A DNA stretch of 64,000 nucleotides from Zea mays (taxonomy: Eukaryota > Streptophyta > Magnoliopsida > Poales > Poaceae). The stretch is taken from positions 169,972,923 through 170,036,922 of the forward strand of contig NC_050097.1 of NCBI RefSeq assembly GCF_902167145.1, in the 5' to 3' direction. This document shows positions 1 through 11,151 of this stretch, in pieces. The position numbers and the translations under genes were made by a program. Each line of letters opens with the position of its first letter. The stretch's first letter is position 1. The notes beneath the pieces are model-generated. The model searched no databases and had not been told where the DNA came from. It saw nothing but the letters and a program-made list of their open reading frames with translations.

Positions 1-235
1 AAGCTTCATCACTTTTCAGGATACTTCGGATATTGTTATGGTAAATGGTAATTCTTCTTCACGAAGCATGAAAAGAAGGGAAGGTGTTTTTTCGCCAAAG
101 ACTCAAAAACGGTACGTATACAAAGTTTCATGCATCGTAAAGAATTGAATCATAAAGAAAAATAAAACAAATATATTACATACAGGATTACAAGATATTA
201 CACATGTTACATTTAAAATATTTTTACAATAGCAT

Positions 236-3200
236 TTAGTCTTCCCTAAGTACCACTTCTGCAGCCTCGTTCAATAGCCGATTGACGACTTCGTCCATAA
301 TATCTTCGGCCATCTTTTTAATTTCGTCGTCCCCCTTCGGCTGAGGGTCCGAAGGCGCTTTAGTTGGATCTGAAGTAGGACACGGCTACATTGCTATTAC
401 AAATCGCAAACAGATCTTAAAGCCTAAAGATTACAACACGATAAAAACTATTATTTAGTACCTAATTGACCTTCGGCTTCTGCGCTCTTGTCAGCAGCCT
501 CAGCTACTTCTCTAGCATCGTGTATGCCTTTCTCACTTCTTCGAATAATCTCTCCGGCCATTTCTCGGCCACCATTATCCCAGATATCGGTAAAAAACTT
601 TCCACCAATTATGCTAGCTTCGGCCGAAGGATCTCTTGTATCTTCAAAGGACAAGGCAACTTCGGACTATGCTAGAATTTTTACGTGTTCGCAGCCCTTC
701 TTCTCTAAGATGGTGGCAATCCCTCTGGCGCCAGAGAAGGCACATATATCTCCTCGGCTATTTAAAATTTCTTCGAAGGCTTCAGCTTCGTGGTCAATCC
801 ATTCAATAACACCTTCGGGATTGCCTCTCGAAAAGTTTTCCCCGCTTGAGAATGCGCCGACTTTGGCGAAGCTAGCCTTTAATTTCTTAACGCAATCTAT
901 AGATTTGTTGTAGCACCTCTTTTTGGACGAACGAAGCTCTTCAACAGTCACTTCTAGGTGATCTGCCCATTGATCGCTCAGTTCACGCTTTGTCTCTTCA
1001 AGTACGCGTTCTTCCTTGGCTCTGGCCAGTTGTTTCCGAAGGTCTTCAATTTCACGCTTCTGAGCTTCAGCTTGACTTTTAAAAGTAGCTTCGTCTTCCT
1101 TTATTTTACTTATCAGTGAGTATAATATTTTATCTTTTTCAAGACCTTCGTTCCTTAGTTCAATTACTTCGGAACGAAGGTTGCTCAGGGCTATAGTACA
1201 TCCTTCGTCCTCAGCATCTTTCTGTGCCCTAAGGGCATTGCTGAGTATCAGGCCCTGCAAACAGAAATATGTTTGTGTCAATAATTTTAAACAAACGAAA
1301 AATTTTGAACTCAACAAAAAATACAAGAATTCCATTTGTCGCACCTTTAAACTGTTATAAGCTAGGCTGTCAGCCAGATCGTTCTTTGACAGCACCGAAA
1401 GTCCGTTTTCTAAAGTTGGGAATCCGAAGCTTCTGCTCATCTCCCGACAGACAGAAATTTCCTTGCTGTCGGGGAGACAGTACAAGAAATCTTCTTCTCC
1501 GCTGCCATTAAATATCAACGCCCCCTTTGGATATTTCAACTTTTGGGCATAGTGCTGGGCCTCTTGTTCTTCTTTTTCTGATAATTTTTTCCCTGAAGCA
1601 TGACGAAAAATATAATCATGAACTTTGGGGGATGCTTCGGGGGTACCAACACCAGTTTCTTCAACAAAAGTTGGCTTTGTTATTTTTTCTGCCTCACTTT
1701 CCAAGGCTTTTGCCTTTGCGGGCTCTGAGGGCCCAGCTTCGGCTTCAATTTCTTGCTCTGGAGCTGTAGAACCAGAAATTTCAGCTGTTGTTTCAGAAGT
1801 AACAGCAGCCCTCTTCGGAGGTGTGCTCGAAGATATGATCGTTTCCAGTACATCTAGCACATTCGCCATTCTCTTTCTCTTTGGAGTTACGGCTGGCACT
1901 TTTTCATTTTTTGCTGTCCCAATAATTGTTGTAGGACTCAAAACTTCTGATGTTTTGAAGCCCTCAGTTGCTTCTTTTACCTCTTCAATTTTTTCTGTGG
2001 ACGGCGCTTCGGCCTTCTCTGTTGTTTCTGACAGCAAAATCTTTGATTGCTCCAATTTTGTCTTCGTTGGCACTTCGGTCGTTTCTGCGATTTCTGGCAG
2101 TAAAGTTGGCTCGGTTGGTTTTTCGGCTTCGGATGCCGAAGAAGTCTTTCCGGTAAACTCGGGCACCGAAGCTGGTTCAATGTAGCGCGGCCGATGCGTA
2201 AGAACCTTTATCTTTTTCCTTTCCGGTTCTGGCTCGCTAGGAGCAGCTACAGTTTCTTCTTTTGCAGAGGTTGTGTTTTTTCTTTTCTGCCTTCGAATGG
2301 GATAGCAATAGTCAGGGTAGACAAACCCGATGGCATCGAATACCCGATTCAGCCTCTTCTTTTTTCGGCCTCCGAAGGCTGCTGACATTGCAGTGTCTTC
2401 GGCCTTCGAATAGGTCCCAAGCAGCTCATCACTTAAATTGTCAATGCTTTTCAACCACTCATCATCTGGCTCAGTAAATTTATCTCCAAACTTAAAAGTG
2501 TACTTAAACCTGATAAGTCCACCTTCGTCGGCCTCTTTAATGGTTTCTTGTGGCATTTCCCACTTCTCCGCAAGCGGCCACACCCTGAAGGCGATGTGCT
2601 CTTGTACTAAGTCCCTTGTTCCTATAAAAGAGCAGACGACACCGAAGGCTCTTTGGCATTCTTCAGCGGCTTCATTCATTTCAACCTTCGGCCTGCGAAG
2701 ACCGAAGCTTTGCCAAATAGGGATCATAATTATACCTTTGATGTCCTCTCGTGCTTTCAGATCATTTTTTACATAAAACCACTCTGTCATCCAGCCGCTG
2801 GGCCATTTCTTCCGAAAAGTTGGCACGGGGCAGCTTGACCCAGACCGAGAAACAAAACTGTAGCAGCCAAAGTTATTGTGATACTGTTCCTTACCCCAAG
2901 GTATTGTCTCGTATGATAATTCGTGCATATTGCAGAAACTTTTTGCATCAGGCTTCAGACCTTGGCTTCGCACGGCCCACACAAAGATGTTCAGCCTTAT
3001 GATTGCTTCGGGGGTAAGTTGGTGCAGGTAGACTTCGAAAATTTTCAGCACCTCCACAACGAAGCTACTCAAGGGAAATCGCAGCCCAGCCTTCATAAAG
3101 CTTCGGAACACTACGACTTCATTCTCTTCAGGGTGTGGACAAGTCTTCTCCCCTTCGTCGGCCCTCACAACGGACAAATCCCGGAAATACCTTCCCCTCA

Positions 3201-3462
3201 TGTTAACAAGATGATTCTCTTTGATGGTTGACTTACCATAAACTGAATGGCTTGGTCGCCAGGGACGATCTTCGGAGTCTTCACCACCGCTGTCCACATC
3301 ATAACTTTCACTGTCACCGGTATCTTCGGACAGCCCTTCCAGAATTTCCTTGGTGATTTTTTCTGTGTTGGTTTTCGACATCGCTATAAGAAACCCTAAG
3401 TTCTTCTCTTCATCAAGACTCAGCTTCATCTCAGCAGCAGCCTTCTTAGCAGCTTCAGACAT
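236..3462 (-). CDS. Antisense spliced ORF (aORF) of element A, Transposase_28-like
   Basis: Three exons on the minus strand: 3462-1345, 1254-462 and 369-236, with GT-AG introns of 90 and 92 bp. The exons sum to 3045 nt, 1015 codons including the stop. I start at the ATG at 3462, which matches the start of the copy in element E. The N-terminal half resembles the plant putative gypsy-type transposon domain (Transposase_28), with a motif near WMTEWFYVKND. An acidic and proline/threonine-rich middle follows, and then a long alpha-helical, coiled-coil-like C-terminal part. One in-frame TAG at 667-669 is the only lesion I see; otherwise the frame is open. The first intron happens to be open in frame, so a plain ORF search reads through it. 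Function is unknown; such antisense ORFs are reported in Tat-lineage elements. A TATA box lies 150 bp upstream. Confidence 0.8.
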
Positions 3463-3604
3463 CTTCGGAAACACTAAAAAACTGTTTTCAAAGCCGAAGC
3501 TTCAAAGCTAAAAGGTTAGCAAATCACTGTGCACAAGAGCTAAAAATTGAGTGAGCAGGAGTGGTTGGCCAGAAAGCGTGCAAAATGAGTTTGCGGTATG
3601 CTCG

Positions 3605-3612
3605 TATTTATA
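3605..3612 (-). promoter_or_regulatory. Putative TATA box of the element A antisense gene
   Basis: TATAAATA on the minus strand, 150 bp before the antisense ATG at 3462. The same motif lies 152 bp before the ATG in element E, and a TATATA lies 142 bp before it in element H. Conserved position supports a true internal antisense promoter. Confidence 0.6.
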
Positions 3613-3756
3613 TGCTCGGTGCGTTGAAAGTTGAAAGACCCCACTTGTCATTGAATGTTGCTATTCTAGCAAAGGGAAGGTGTTTTTTCGGACCTTCGGC
3701 GTAAAGCCTTCGTCCATATCGCAATCTAAATTTATTATTTCGAACAAATTAATATT

Positions 3757-3768
3757 GCGAGGGGCTAC
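3757..3768 (+). other. Polypurine tract of element A
   Basis: GCGAGGGGCTAC directly abuts the LTR start TGTTGGGG. The equivalent tract in element H (CTCGGGGGCTAC) abuts its 3' LTR in the same way. This sets the element's orientation as plus. Confidence 0.65.
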
Positions 3769-4422
3769 TGTTGGGGACCTTCGGCGTCCGAAGGTCCTCA
3801 AAAACAGGTTTTAACAGTATTTCTGGAAGAATAATGTGTGAGCAGGTACCTTCGGACCCATGACGGTATCACGGCAGACCAGGACAATACGAAGGTCTGG
3901 ATACAACGCCGAAGATGTTAGCAGGAAAGCTTCGGCGTGGTTGCAGAAAATGAAACCGACTTAAAGATGAAAAGGCTATTCAAGCCTCGATGGATTACTA
4001 TAGAGTTATTATCAAATGTAAGGGGTATGAATGTAATTTTGTATGGGATGTGTCCCGTGTCTATAAATAGGTGAACAGGACTCCCGTACTGTTCACACTG
4101 ACTGGGCATTCACTTTTTGCGTCACGTCTGTATTGTCATTCCCTTCTGATTGAAGGTACACTTACAATCCAATGATGTTTTTGTTTATACTCAATAATAA
4201 ATGATTGTTAATATTCTCGTTAATATTCTCTTTTACATTTTTTATATTTTATCCTTCGTCATTGTTTAATGAATTTATGAAGGTATGTCCTTCATAACCT
4301 TCGTCCACAAGTCATTACGTCCTAAGGGAAATAATGCTTCTGAGGACGAAGGACATTAACGATTAACAATTTCTATGTTGCCTTGTTCTTAACTCTTAGC
4401 ACTTGAGAACAAGTCCCCAACA
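3769..4422 (+). repeat. 3' LTR of element A (654 bp)
   Basis: Begins TGTTGGGGACC and ends GTCCCCAACA. Its first bases hold the inverted motif CCTTCGG/CCGAAGG. The homologous LTR of element E (45634-46276) has the same ends in the opposite orientation. Both LTRs contain a 'tctataaatagg'-type TATA region and the same flanking words. Confidence 0.9.
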
Positions 4423-6091
4423 GGCCCCTCCAACTCAAGTCCGAGCAACGATTCAAAGGAATCACCCCGTTGACCAGATTCTGGGTGACATAAGCAAGGG
4501 AGTAACTACTCGCTCAAGATTAGCTAACTTTTGTGAGCATTACTCGTTTGTCTCTTCTATTGAGCCCTTCAGGATAGAAGAGGCCTTGCAAGATCCGGAC
4601 TGGGTGTTGGCCATGCAGGAAGAGCTCAACAACTTCAAGAGGAACAAAGTTTGGAGCCTGGTGCCACGTCCCAAGCAAAATGTTGTGGGAACCAAGTGGG
4701 TGTTCCGCAACAAGCAAGACGAGCACGGGGTGGTGACAAGAAACAAGGCTCGACTTGTGGCAAAAGATTACGCCCAAGTCGCAGGTTTGGATTTCGAGGA
4801 GACTTTTGCTCTTGTGGCTAGGCTAGAGTCTATTAGAATATTATTTGCCTATGCCGCTCACCACTCTTTCAGGTTGTTTCAAATGGATGTGAAGAGCGCT
4901 TTCCTCAACGGGCCAATAAAGGAGGAGGTTACGTGGAACAACCCCCTGGCTTTGAGGATGCAGGTACCCCGACCATGTGTTTAAGCTCTCTAAGGTGCTC
5001 TATGGACTTAAGCAAGCCCCAAGAGCATGGTATGAATGCCTTAGATATTTCTTAATTGCTAATGCTTTAAAGGTTGGGAAAGCCGATCCTACTCTTTTCA
5101 CTAAGACTTGTGATGGTGATCTTTTTGTGTGCTAAATTTATGTCGATGACATAATATTTGGTTCTACTAACCAAAAGTCTTGTGAGGAGTTTAGCAGGGT
5201 GATGACTCAAAAGTTTGAGATGTTAATGATGGGCGAGTTGAACTACTTCCTTGGGTTCCAAGTGAAGCAACTCAAGGACGACACCTTATCTCACAAACGA
5301 AGTACACTCAAGATCTTCTAAAGCGGTTTGGGATGAAGGACGCCAAGCCCGCAAAGACACCTATGGGAACCGACGGACATGTCGACCTCAACAAAGGAGG
5401 TAAGTCCGTTGATCAAAAGGCATACTGGTCTATGATAGGGTCATTACTTTATTTATGTGCTAGTAGACCGGATATTATGCTTAGTGTATGCATGTGTGCT
5501 AGATTTCAATCCGGCCCAAGGGAATGTCACCTTGTGGCCGTTAAGCGGATTCTTAGATATTTAGTTTCTACGCCTTGCTTCGGGATCTAGTATCCAAAGG
5601 GGTCTACCTTTGACTTAATTGGATATTCAGACTCCGATTATGCTGGATGCAAGGTTGATAGGAAGAGTACATCAGGGACGTGACAATTCCTAGGAAGGTC
5701 CATGGTGTCTTGGAGTTCAAAGAAACAAACCTCCGTTGCCCTATCCACCGCTGAGGCCGAGTATGTTGCCGCAGGACAGTGTTGCGCGCAACTACTTTGG
5801 ATGAGGCAAACCCTCGGGGACTTTGGCTACAATCTGAGCAAAGTCCCACTGCTATGTGACAATGAGAGTGCAATCTGCATGACAGATAATCCTGTTGAAC
5901 ACAGCCGCACTAAGCACATAGACATCCGACATCACTTTCTGAGAGACCACCAGCAAAAGGGAGATATCGAGGGATTCCATGTTAGCACCGAGAACCAGCT
6001 AGCCGATATCTTTACCAAGCCATTAGATGAGAAAACCTTTTGCAGGCTGCGTAGTGAGCTAAATGTCTTAGATGCGCGTAACTTGGATTGA
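4423..6091 (+). pseudogene. Copia pol fragment (reverse transcriptase and RNase H)
   Basis: Starts mid-gene at the element A junction and keeps the RVT_2 reverse transcriptase ([20 protein letters not shown] near 5140-5165) and RNase H ([25 protein letters not shown]), ending at the TGA at 6089-6091. Against the parallel copy in element G I see one-base deletions near 4935, near 4962 and near 5285. There are also nonsense codons: TAA at 5133-5135 (CAA in G), TAG at 5588-5590 (TGG in G) and a TGA near 5682 (TGC in G). At 4616-4618 B keeps a CAG that is TAG in G. The gene is dead. Confidence 0.88.
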
Positions 6092-6875
6092 TCTATAGCA
6101 TACATGTGTTTTATGCCTTTGATCATGTTACTTTATGCATTTATGAAATTTGTTCCTTATTTATGGTGCTCAAGTTGTGCAAGGGATCCTCGGACCTCAC
6201 AAGTCCATGTGTGAATGATGCACATATTTAGGGGGAGAAGTGCTACAACTTGACCCTTTGAGTCTAACCCTTATGTTTGAGTTACTTGATGTAGTCTCAA
6301 AGGTGCATTGAAAGGGAAAAGGTGAACTTGGACCATGCAAAGACTTCCACTGCACTCCGGTATTAGTGTACTCACCTCCAAGTTTATTCTTATGCTCTTA
6401 TTGCCTTTTTGCTCTTAATTGACATTTTTGGTGAGACAATGGGGTTAAAGGGCCAAAAATGATCCCGTTTTGGTGCTTGATGCCAAAGGGGGAGAAATTA
6501 AGGCCAAAGCAAATGGATCGGCTACCACTTTAGAATTTTGAAAATAGTAGAGTTAGAATTTTGATTTGTCTAAAATACTCTTATTGCAAAATTTGGTCTC
6601 TTGTGGGGGAGAATTTATGATTATGGGAAAAGGGGGAGTTTTTGGCACTTGATCATTTTTGCATTGGAATATCTCTCTTTGTGCCTAAACAAGTGTGTTT
6701 GACTTAGAGATAGGAAAATGATTTTGATTTGCAAAAACAAACCAAGTGGTGGCAAAGAATGATCCAAATATGCCAAAATTTGTACAAACACAATTTTGTT
6801 CTCAATTGCATTGATATTTCACTTCTTTTGGTTGCTTTTGGATGTGTTGGCATAAATCACCAAAAAGGGGGAGAT
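6092..6875 (+). other. Element B 3' noncoding region with polypurine tract
   Basis: No ORF of note. Several GGGGGAG runs occur, as in SIRE-type copia elements; the last (AAAAAGGGGGAGA, ending at 6874) abuts the LTR and is the likely primer for plus-strand synthesis. No env-like ORF is visible. Confidence 0.6.
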
Positions 6876-8079
6876 TGAAAGGGAAATGTGCCCTTGGGCA
6901 ATTTCTATTATGTTTTGGTGATTAAGTGCCCAACACATTTAAATAAGCTCTTATGTGCTAAATGAAGAGAGAAGTGCAAATCGAAGAGAAGGTATGTTTC
7001 TAGACTTAGTACATAGTTTTTAAGTACTAATATGTTTTATCTAAGTGCTAGAAACAGTGAGAAGAAAAGAACCAAAAAGACTTGGCTCGGTGTATCCAAG
7101 ACTCAACTCAGTCTGGCACACCGGACTGTCCGGTGGTGCACCGGACAGTGTCCGGTGAACTGGCCACTCTCGGGAAAAATCTGCGGTGTACGGCTATAAT
7201 TCACCGGACTGTCCTGTGGTGCACCGGACTGTCCGGTGAGCCAACGGTCGCTAGCGCAATGGTCGGCCACGCAATCCGCGGGCGACGCGTGGCCCGGACC
7301 AACGTTCGACAGGGGGCACCGGACAGTGTCTGGTGCGCCATCTGGCCCGGAGATGCAAAGGTCGTCTGCGCCAGAATAGGAAGGAGATCGGCAGCGGACC
7401 GTCTACAGTGACTGTCCGGTGCGCCACCCGACAGAAGGCAAGGATAGCCTTCCTTGTTGGCCTCCAACGGCTCCTAGCTGCATTGGGGCTATAAAAGGGA
7501 CCACTAGGCGCATGGAGGAGTTACCCAAGCTTACTAGAAACATTCTAAGACTCCAAGACTCCAACTTCGCACATTTGATTCCTTAAGATAGTGACTTGAG
7601 CTCCATTTGAGTTGTGAACTCCGTGGGTTGTGTTTTGAGCTCAAGTTGTGACTTGTGTGCGTGATTGTGCTATGATTTGAGTCTTGTGTGTGTGTTGCTC
7701 TCCCTCCCTTACTTCTATGCTTTTTTTGTGATCATCATTGTAAATGCGAGAGGCTCCAAGTTGTGGAGATTCCTCGCAAACGGGAGAAGGACTAATAAAG
7801 GAAAAATCGTGGTATTCAAGTTGATCATCGGATCACTTGAAAGGGGTTGAGTGCAACCCTCGTCCATTGGGACGCCACAATGTGGAATTAGGCAAGTGTT
7901 ACTTGGCCGGACCACGGGATAAAAATCACATGTCTCTTGTGTGCTTTCTCTTTGATTGTCTGTGTTCACAAGAGCTCGTTCCAAGCTACTTAGCCGTTCT
8001 AACTTTAATAACTAAGTTTTGTGGCTATCAGTGTTGAATTTTACAAGATCACCTATTCATCCCTCTCTAGGTGCTCTCA
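6876..8079 (+). repeat. 3' LTR of element B (1204 bp)
   Basis: Begins TGAAAGGGAAATGTGCC and ends AGGTGCTCTCA, like both LTRs of element G. Contains repeated near-palindromes of the form ACCGGAC-TGTCCGGT and a TATAAAAG at 7490-7497 that probably marks the transcription start region. Confidence 0.9.
7490..7497 (+). promoter_or_regulatory. TATA box in element B LTR
   Basis: TATAAAAG at the position equivalent to 29116-29123 and 36780-36787 in the element G LTRs. Confidence 0.6.
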
Positions 8080-9310
8080 GCTTCGATTCCAGCTAGCCTG
8101 AAGCAATAAAGCTCGATTGGGTTGGCCTAGGAGTTTCACGAGGTTGCGGTGGAGTGGTTTGCCAGAGGAATTGAACGGCAGCGAGCTGTGGAGCTCGGGC
8201 CACGTTCACCAGTAGGTGAAGTAAGTTTGGCATGGTAGAGCTTTGGCTCAAGCTCGTGAAGGCTCTATGGGTCCTCAGGGAAGGTGACTGAGGGACTAGA
8301 TCGAGTGGAGGGTGGCCGAAGAGGGCTGGCCTCGGTGGATGGCTCTTGGAGGCGGTGGCGGGGGTGTAGAGATCACCGGAGACGGCAATAACTCGGGTGA
8401 GTTAGGCACTGGTCTGAGCAAGGAACGGAGAGGGTGACTGAGCGCTCGGGTGGGCTTTATAGTCGCTGGCACCGTGTTGGACATGGCGGTGGCCAACCGG
8501 CCGCGAGCGGGCAGAGCCTGCTTAGCTTGTGCCAGCCGGTGTCGAACACCTGGCACCAGCACGTTTACCTGTTTTCTTTCACGTGTTGTCACTTGTCCGA
8601 TCCTGATCTCGGCAAAATCCTTATGTAAATATTGTTGCTTATACTCTAAGCTAGTTATGTTGTATGGGGGTTAAACGATTTTGCTCACTGGATTAGAAGA
8701 TATGGAGTGGGGGAAAACATTGTGTCTTCCAGCCTAAACCCGAGGCAGAGCTTGTGTCATATCTTGTCTAATAACCAGGTCTTGAGACCACCTTTTGACA
8801 GGGGTTAGATTAGATAATTAGACACATCTTTTGTAATTAAGGTCAATGGATTGATGGGTTACAGCTTAATGAACAATTGGTGTCTTTGCTAAGGGGTGAT
8901 TTTGGGGTTTATGTAATTATTGGTTTTTCTCCCCCTTCTCTCACTTTGGTGACATGACTTGGACCCTTGCCACCCATTTTTGGTGTTTAAACCTTAACTA
9001 CTTTTATGAAGTATCTAGTGAGCTACAACTTTTGTTAATGGTCCAGTTTGGGATCAAGTGATTTGGTTAGTCTTCGTATTCACTTTGTTTTGGTGCTCTT
9101 ATGCTTTTAAGAGTGTAGGATTTGGGTTTGGTCACTCCTTATCATTTAACCACTATGGAAAAGCTAGGTTAAGCCCTCTAAGGTGCTTAGAACCTAATTA
9201 GACTTTGATCCTTAAGGTTGGTGGTTTTTACCCAAAGTGATCCTCATGTGATAATAGGTCAAGTTGTATGGGTTTGGTTAACCTTCCTAGCCAATACTTG
9301 AGGTGTTATA
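8080..9310 (-). repeat. Truncated 3' LTR of element D
   Basis: On the minus strand the sequence after the pol end runs through a G-rich tract (TTTTAAGGGGGTAGGC) into TATAACACCTC, a decayed form of the TGTAACACC start of Del/Tekay-type LTRs. It continues leftward with a TATAAAG on the minus strand at 8461-8455, and is cut at 8079/8080 by element B. GC-rich promoter-proximal sequence resembles the LTRs of element C in layout, not in detail. Confidence 0.6.
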
Positions 9311-9370
9311 GCCTACCCCCTTAAAAGAATATTGTCCTCAAGATTGGAATAGAGTAAATAGGGGTATGGG

Positions 9371-11151
9371 TCACATACCAACATTCTTGGGTAGAAACTT
9401 GGGGTAATTCTTATTCAAATAAACCTTGGTTTCCCACGTGGCTTCTTCTTTAGTGTGATGGCTCCACTGAACCTTAAACATTTTGATTGCCTTCTTCCGA
9501 TTAGCTCTCTCTTTGCAGTCCAAAATTTTAATCGGATGTTCCTCATATGCCAGGTTAGGTTCTATCTCCATTTCTAGCTCGATCAGAACTTCTGTCAGTA
9601 CTCGGACGCACTTCTTTAGTTGAGACACGTGGAAGACATTATGTATTGTAGAAACCTTTAGTGGAAGCTTAAGCTTGTAGGCTACTGGTCCACATGGTTC
9701 TATGATATCATAAGGTCCAACATAGCAAGGGGCTAACTTATCTCTAATCCCAAATCTTTGCCCACCCTTAGTCAGAGAGAGTTTTAGGTATACACAATCT
9801 TCCACTTCAAATTGTAGTGGCTTCCTTCTCTTATCGTGATAACTTTTCTGTCTTGCCTGAGCAGCTTCCAAATTTTTCTTGATTATCCTGATTTTCCGTG
9901 GCTTCAGTAACTAATTATGGCCCAGATATTTCTCTTTCTGCTGGTTGTGACCAATTGAGGGGTGTTAGGGGTGTTTGACACCTCCTTCCATATAAAGCCT
10001 CAAAGGGTGCCATTTCCAAACTGGCTTGGTAACTGCTATTATAAGAGAACTCTGGTAATGGTAGGCATTTGTCCCAATTCTTGTCATAGTGTATTACACA
10101 TGCTCGTGGCATATCCTCTAGAATTTGATTCACTGTTTCTGTTTGCCCATCGGTTTGAGGACGATATGTTGAACTTCTGATTAGCTTGGTTCCAAGTGAG
10201 CTTTGCAGCTACTCCCAGAAACATGCTACGAATTGAGCTCTTCGATCTAAGACAATTGTCCGAGGTATTCCATGTAGACACACTATCTGACCCATGTATA
10301 GCTCAGCGTATATCTTTGTAGGATAAGTTGTGCGCACAGGGAGAAAATGAGCTGTCTTGGTCAACCTATCCATGATAACCCATATGGAGTCATGATTTTG
10401 GGAGGTATTGGGCAATCCTACGATAAATTCTATACTGATGTCATCTCACTTCCATGCTGGTATGGGGAGAGGTTGCAAGGCACCCGCTACCTTCAAGGGG
10501 CTTGCTTTAATCCTTTGATAGGTGTCACACTTGGACACGTACTCAGCAATCTCTCTTTTCATCCCGGTCCACCAATACAAGGATCTCATATCTTGATACA
10601 TCTTATTGCTCCCGGGGTGCATGAAAAACTTGGAAAGATGAGCCTCATCCATGATTTTCTTCCTAAGGTCCTGATCCTTGGGAACGACAAGTCGATCCTC
10701 GAACCATAATATTCCCTCGCTATCCTGACAAAAACACTTATACTTCTCCACTTTTTATGAAAGCATTTCTTTGATAATTTGAACTCCCTTATCACTAAGT
10801 TGAGCCATGATGATTTGATCTTGTAAGGTTGGCTCTCCCAAGATGTGACTTAGAATACCTAGAGGAACAACCTCCATGCTCAACTTAATCAATTCATCGC
10901 ATAGAGCGGAGATATGGGAGTCTATGGTCAGACAATGCCATTGAGCCTTGTGACTTAATGCATCTGCTACCACGTTAGCCTTTCTAGGCTGGTAGTGCAC
11001 CTCTAGGTCATAGTCCTTGATCAGTTCTAACCACCTCCTTTGTCGTATGTTGAGATCAGCTTGGGTGAAAATGTACTTAAGGCTCTTGTGGTCAGTATAA
11101 ATATTGTAGTGAGCTCCTATCAAGTAATGCCTCCAAATTTTCAAGGCTTGC
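9371..11151 (-). pseudogene. Element D pol, RNase H end to chromodomain
   Basis: Read leftward from 11151, this holds the end of RNase H ([19 protein letters not shown]), the integrase zinc-binding region (WWTGMKREIAEYVSKC), the integrase core ([19 protein letters not shown]) and the GPY region (VGPYDIIEPCGPVAYKL). It ends in a chromodomain-like segment (FKVQWSHHTKEEATWET) and a TGA at 9373-9371. It aligns by eye with the pol of element C but is broken into at least five frames by indels and stops. It is a dead relative of the element that later inserted into it. Confidence 0.85.
11147..11151. repeat. Target site duplication of element C (left)
   Basis: CTTGC, identical to 26126-26130 on the right side. 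Confidence 0.92.

Larger units (their letters stand above)
1..4422 (+). mobile_element. Element A: 3' part of a Tat-type Ty3/gypsy retrotransposon
   Basis: The right end is an LTR with a perfect 10-bp terminal inverted repeat (TGTTGGGGAC / GTCCCCAACA), preceded on the plus strand by a purine-rich tract. This makes it the 3' LTR of a plus-strand element. The only coding region in view is on the opposite strand, as in other Tat-lineage elements. Sense gag and pol would lie to the left of the window, so autonomy cannot be judged. The element sits in the pol gene of copia element B: sequence resuming at 4423 matches the uninterrupted copia copy at about 33652. The target duplication should be the five bases after 4422 (GGCCC), but its partner is off the window. 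I infer Tat lineage from the antisense ORF; the family name is not assigned. Confidence 0.85.
4423..8079 (+). mobile_element. Element B: 3' part of an Opie/Ji-like copia element
   Basis: Holds the end of a Ty1/copia pol, a roughly 780-bp noncoding stretch and a 1204-bp 3' LTR. The sequence is close to element G throughout, so both belong to one family or close subfamilies of the SIRE lineage. The left part is off the window because element A is inserted in pol. The right end abuts the LTR of element D at 8080, so B was inserted there before A landed in B. Confidence 0.85.
8080..11151 (-). mobile_element. Element D, left part: decayed Del/Tekay-type chromovirus
   Basis: Carries the end of a gypsy pol and a truncated 3' LTR on the minus strand. 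It continues at 26131-27184, after element C, whose target duplication CTTGC lies at 11147-11151 and 26126-26130. D is the oldest host of the left half: B sits in its LTR and C in its RNase H. Confidence 0.8.

Noticed and set aside
1..4422. A minus-strand element with the 935-residue ORF as its gag
   Set aside because: The polypurine tract abuts the LTR on the plus strand and no primer site follows the LTR on the minus strand. Elements H and E show that this ORF type is antisense to gag.
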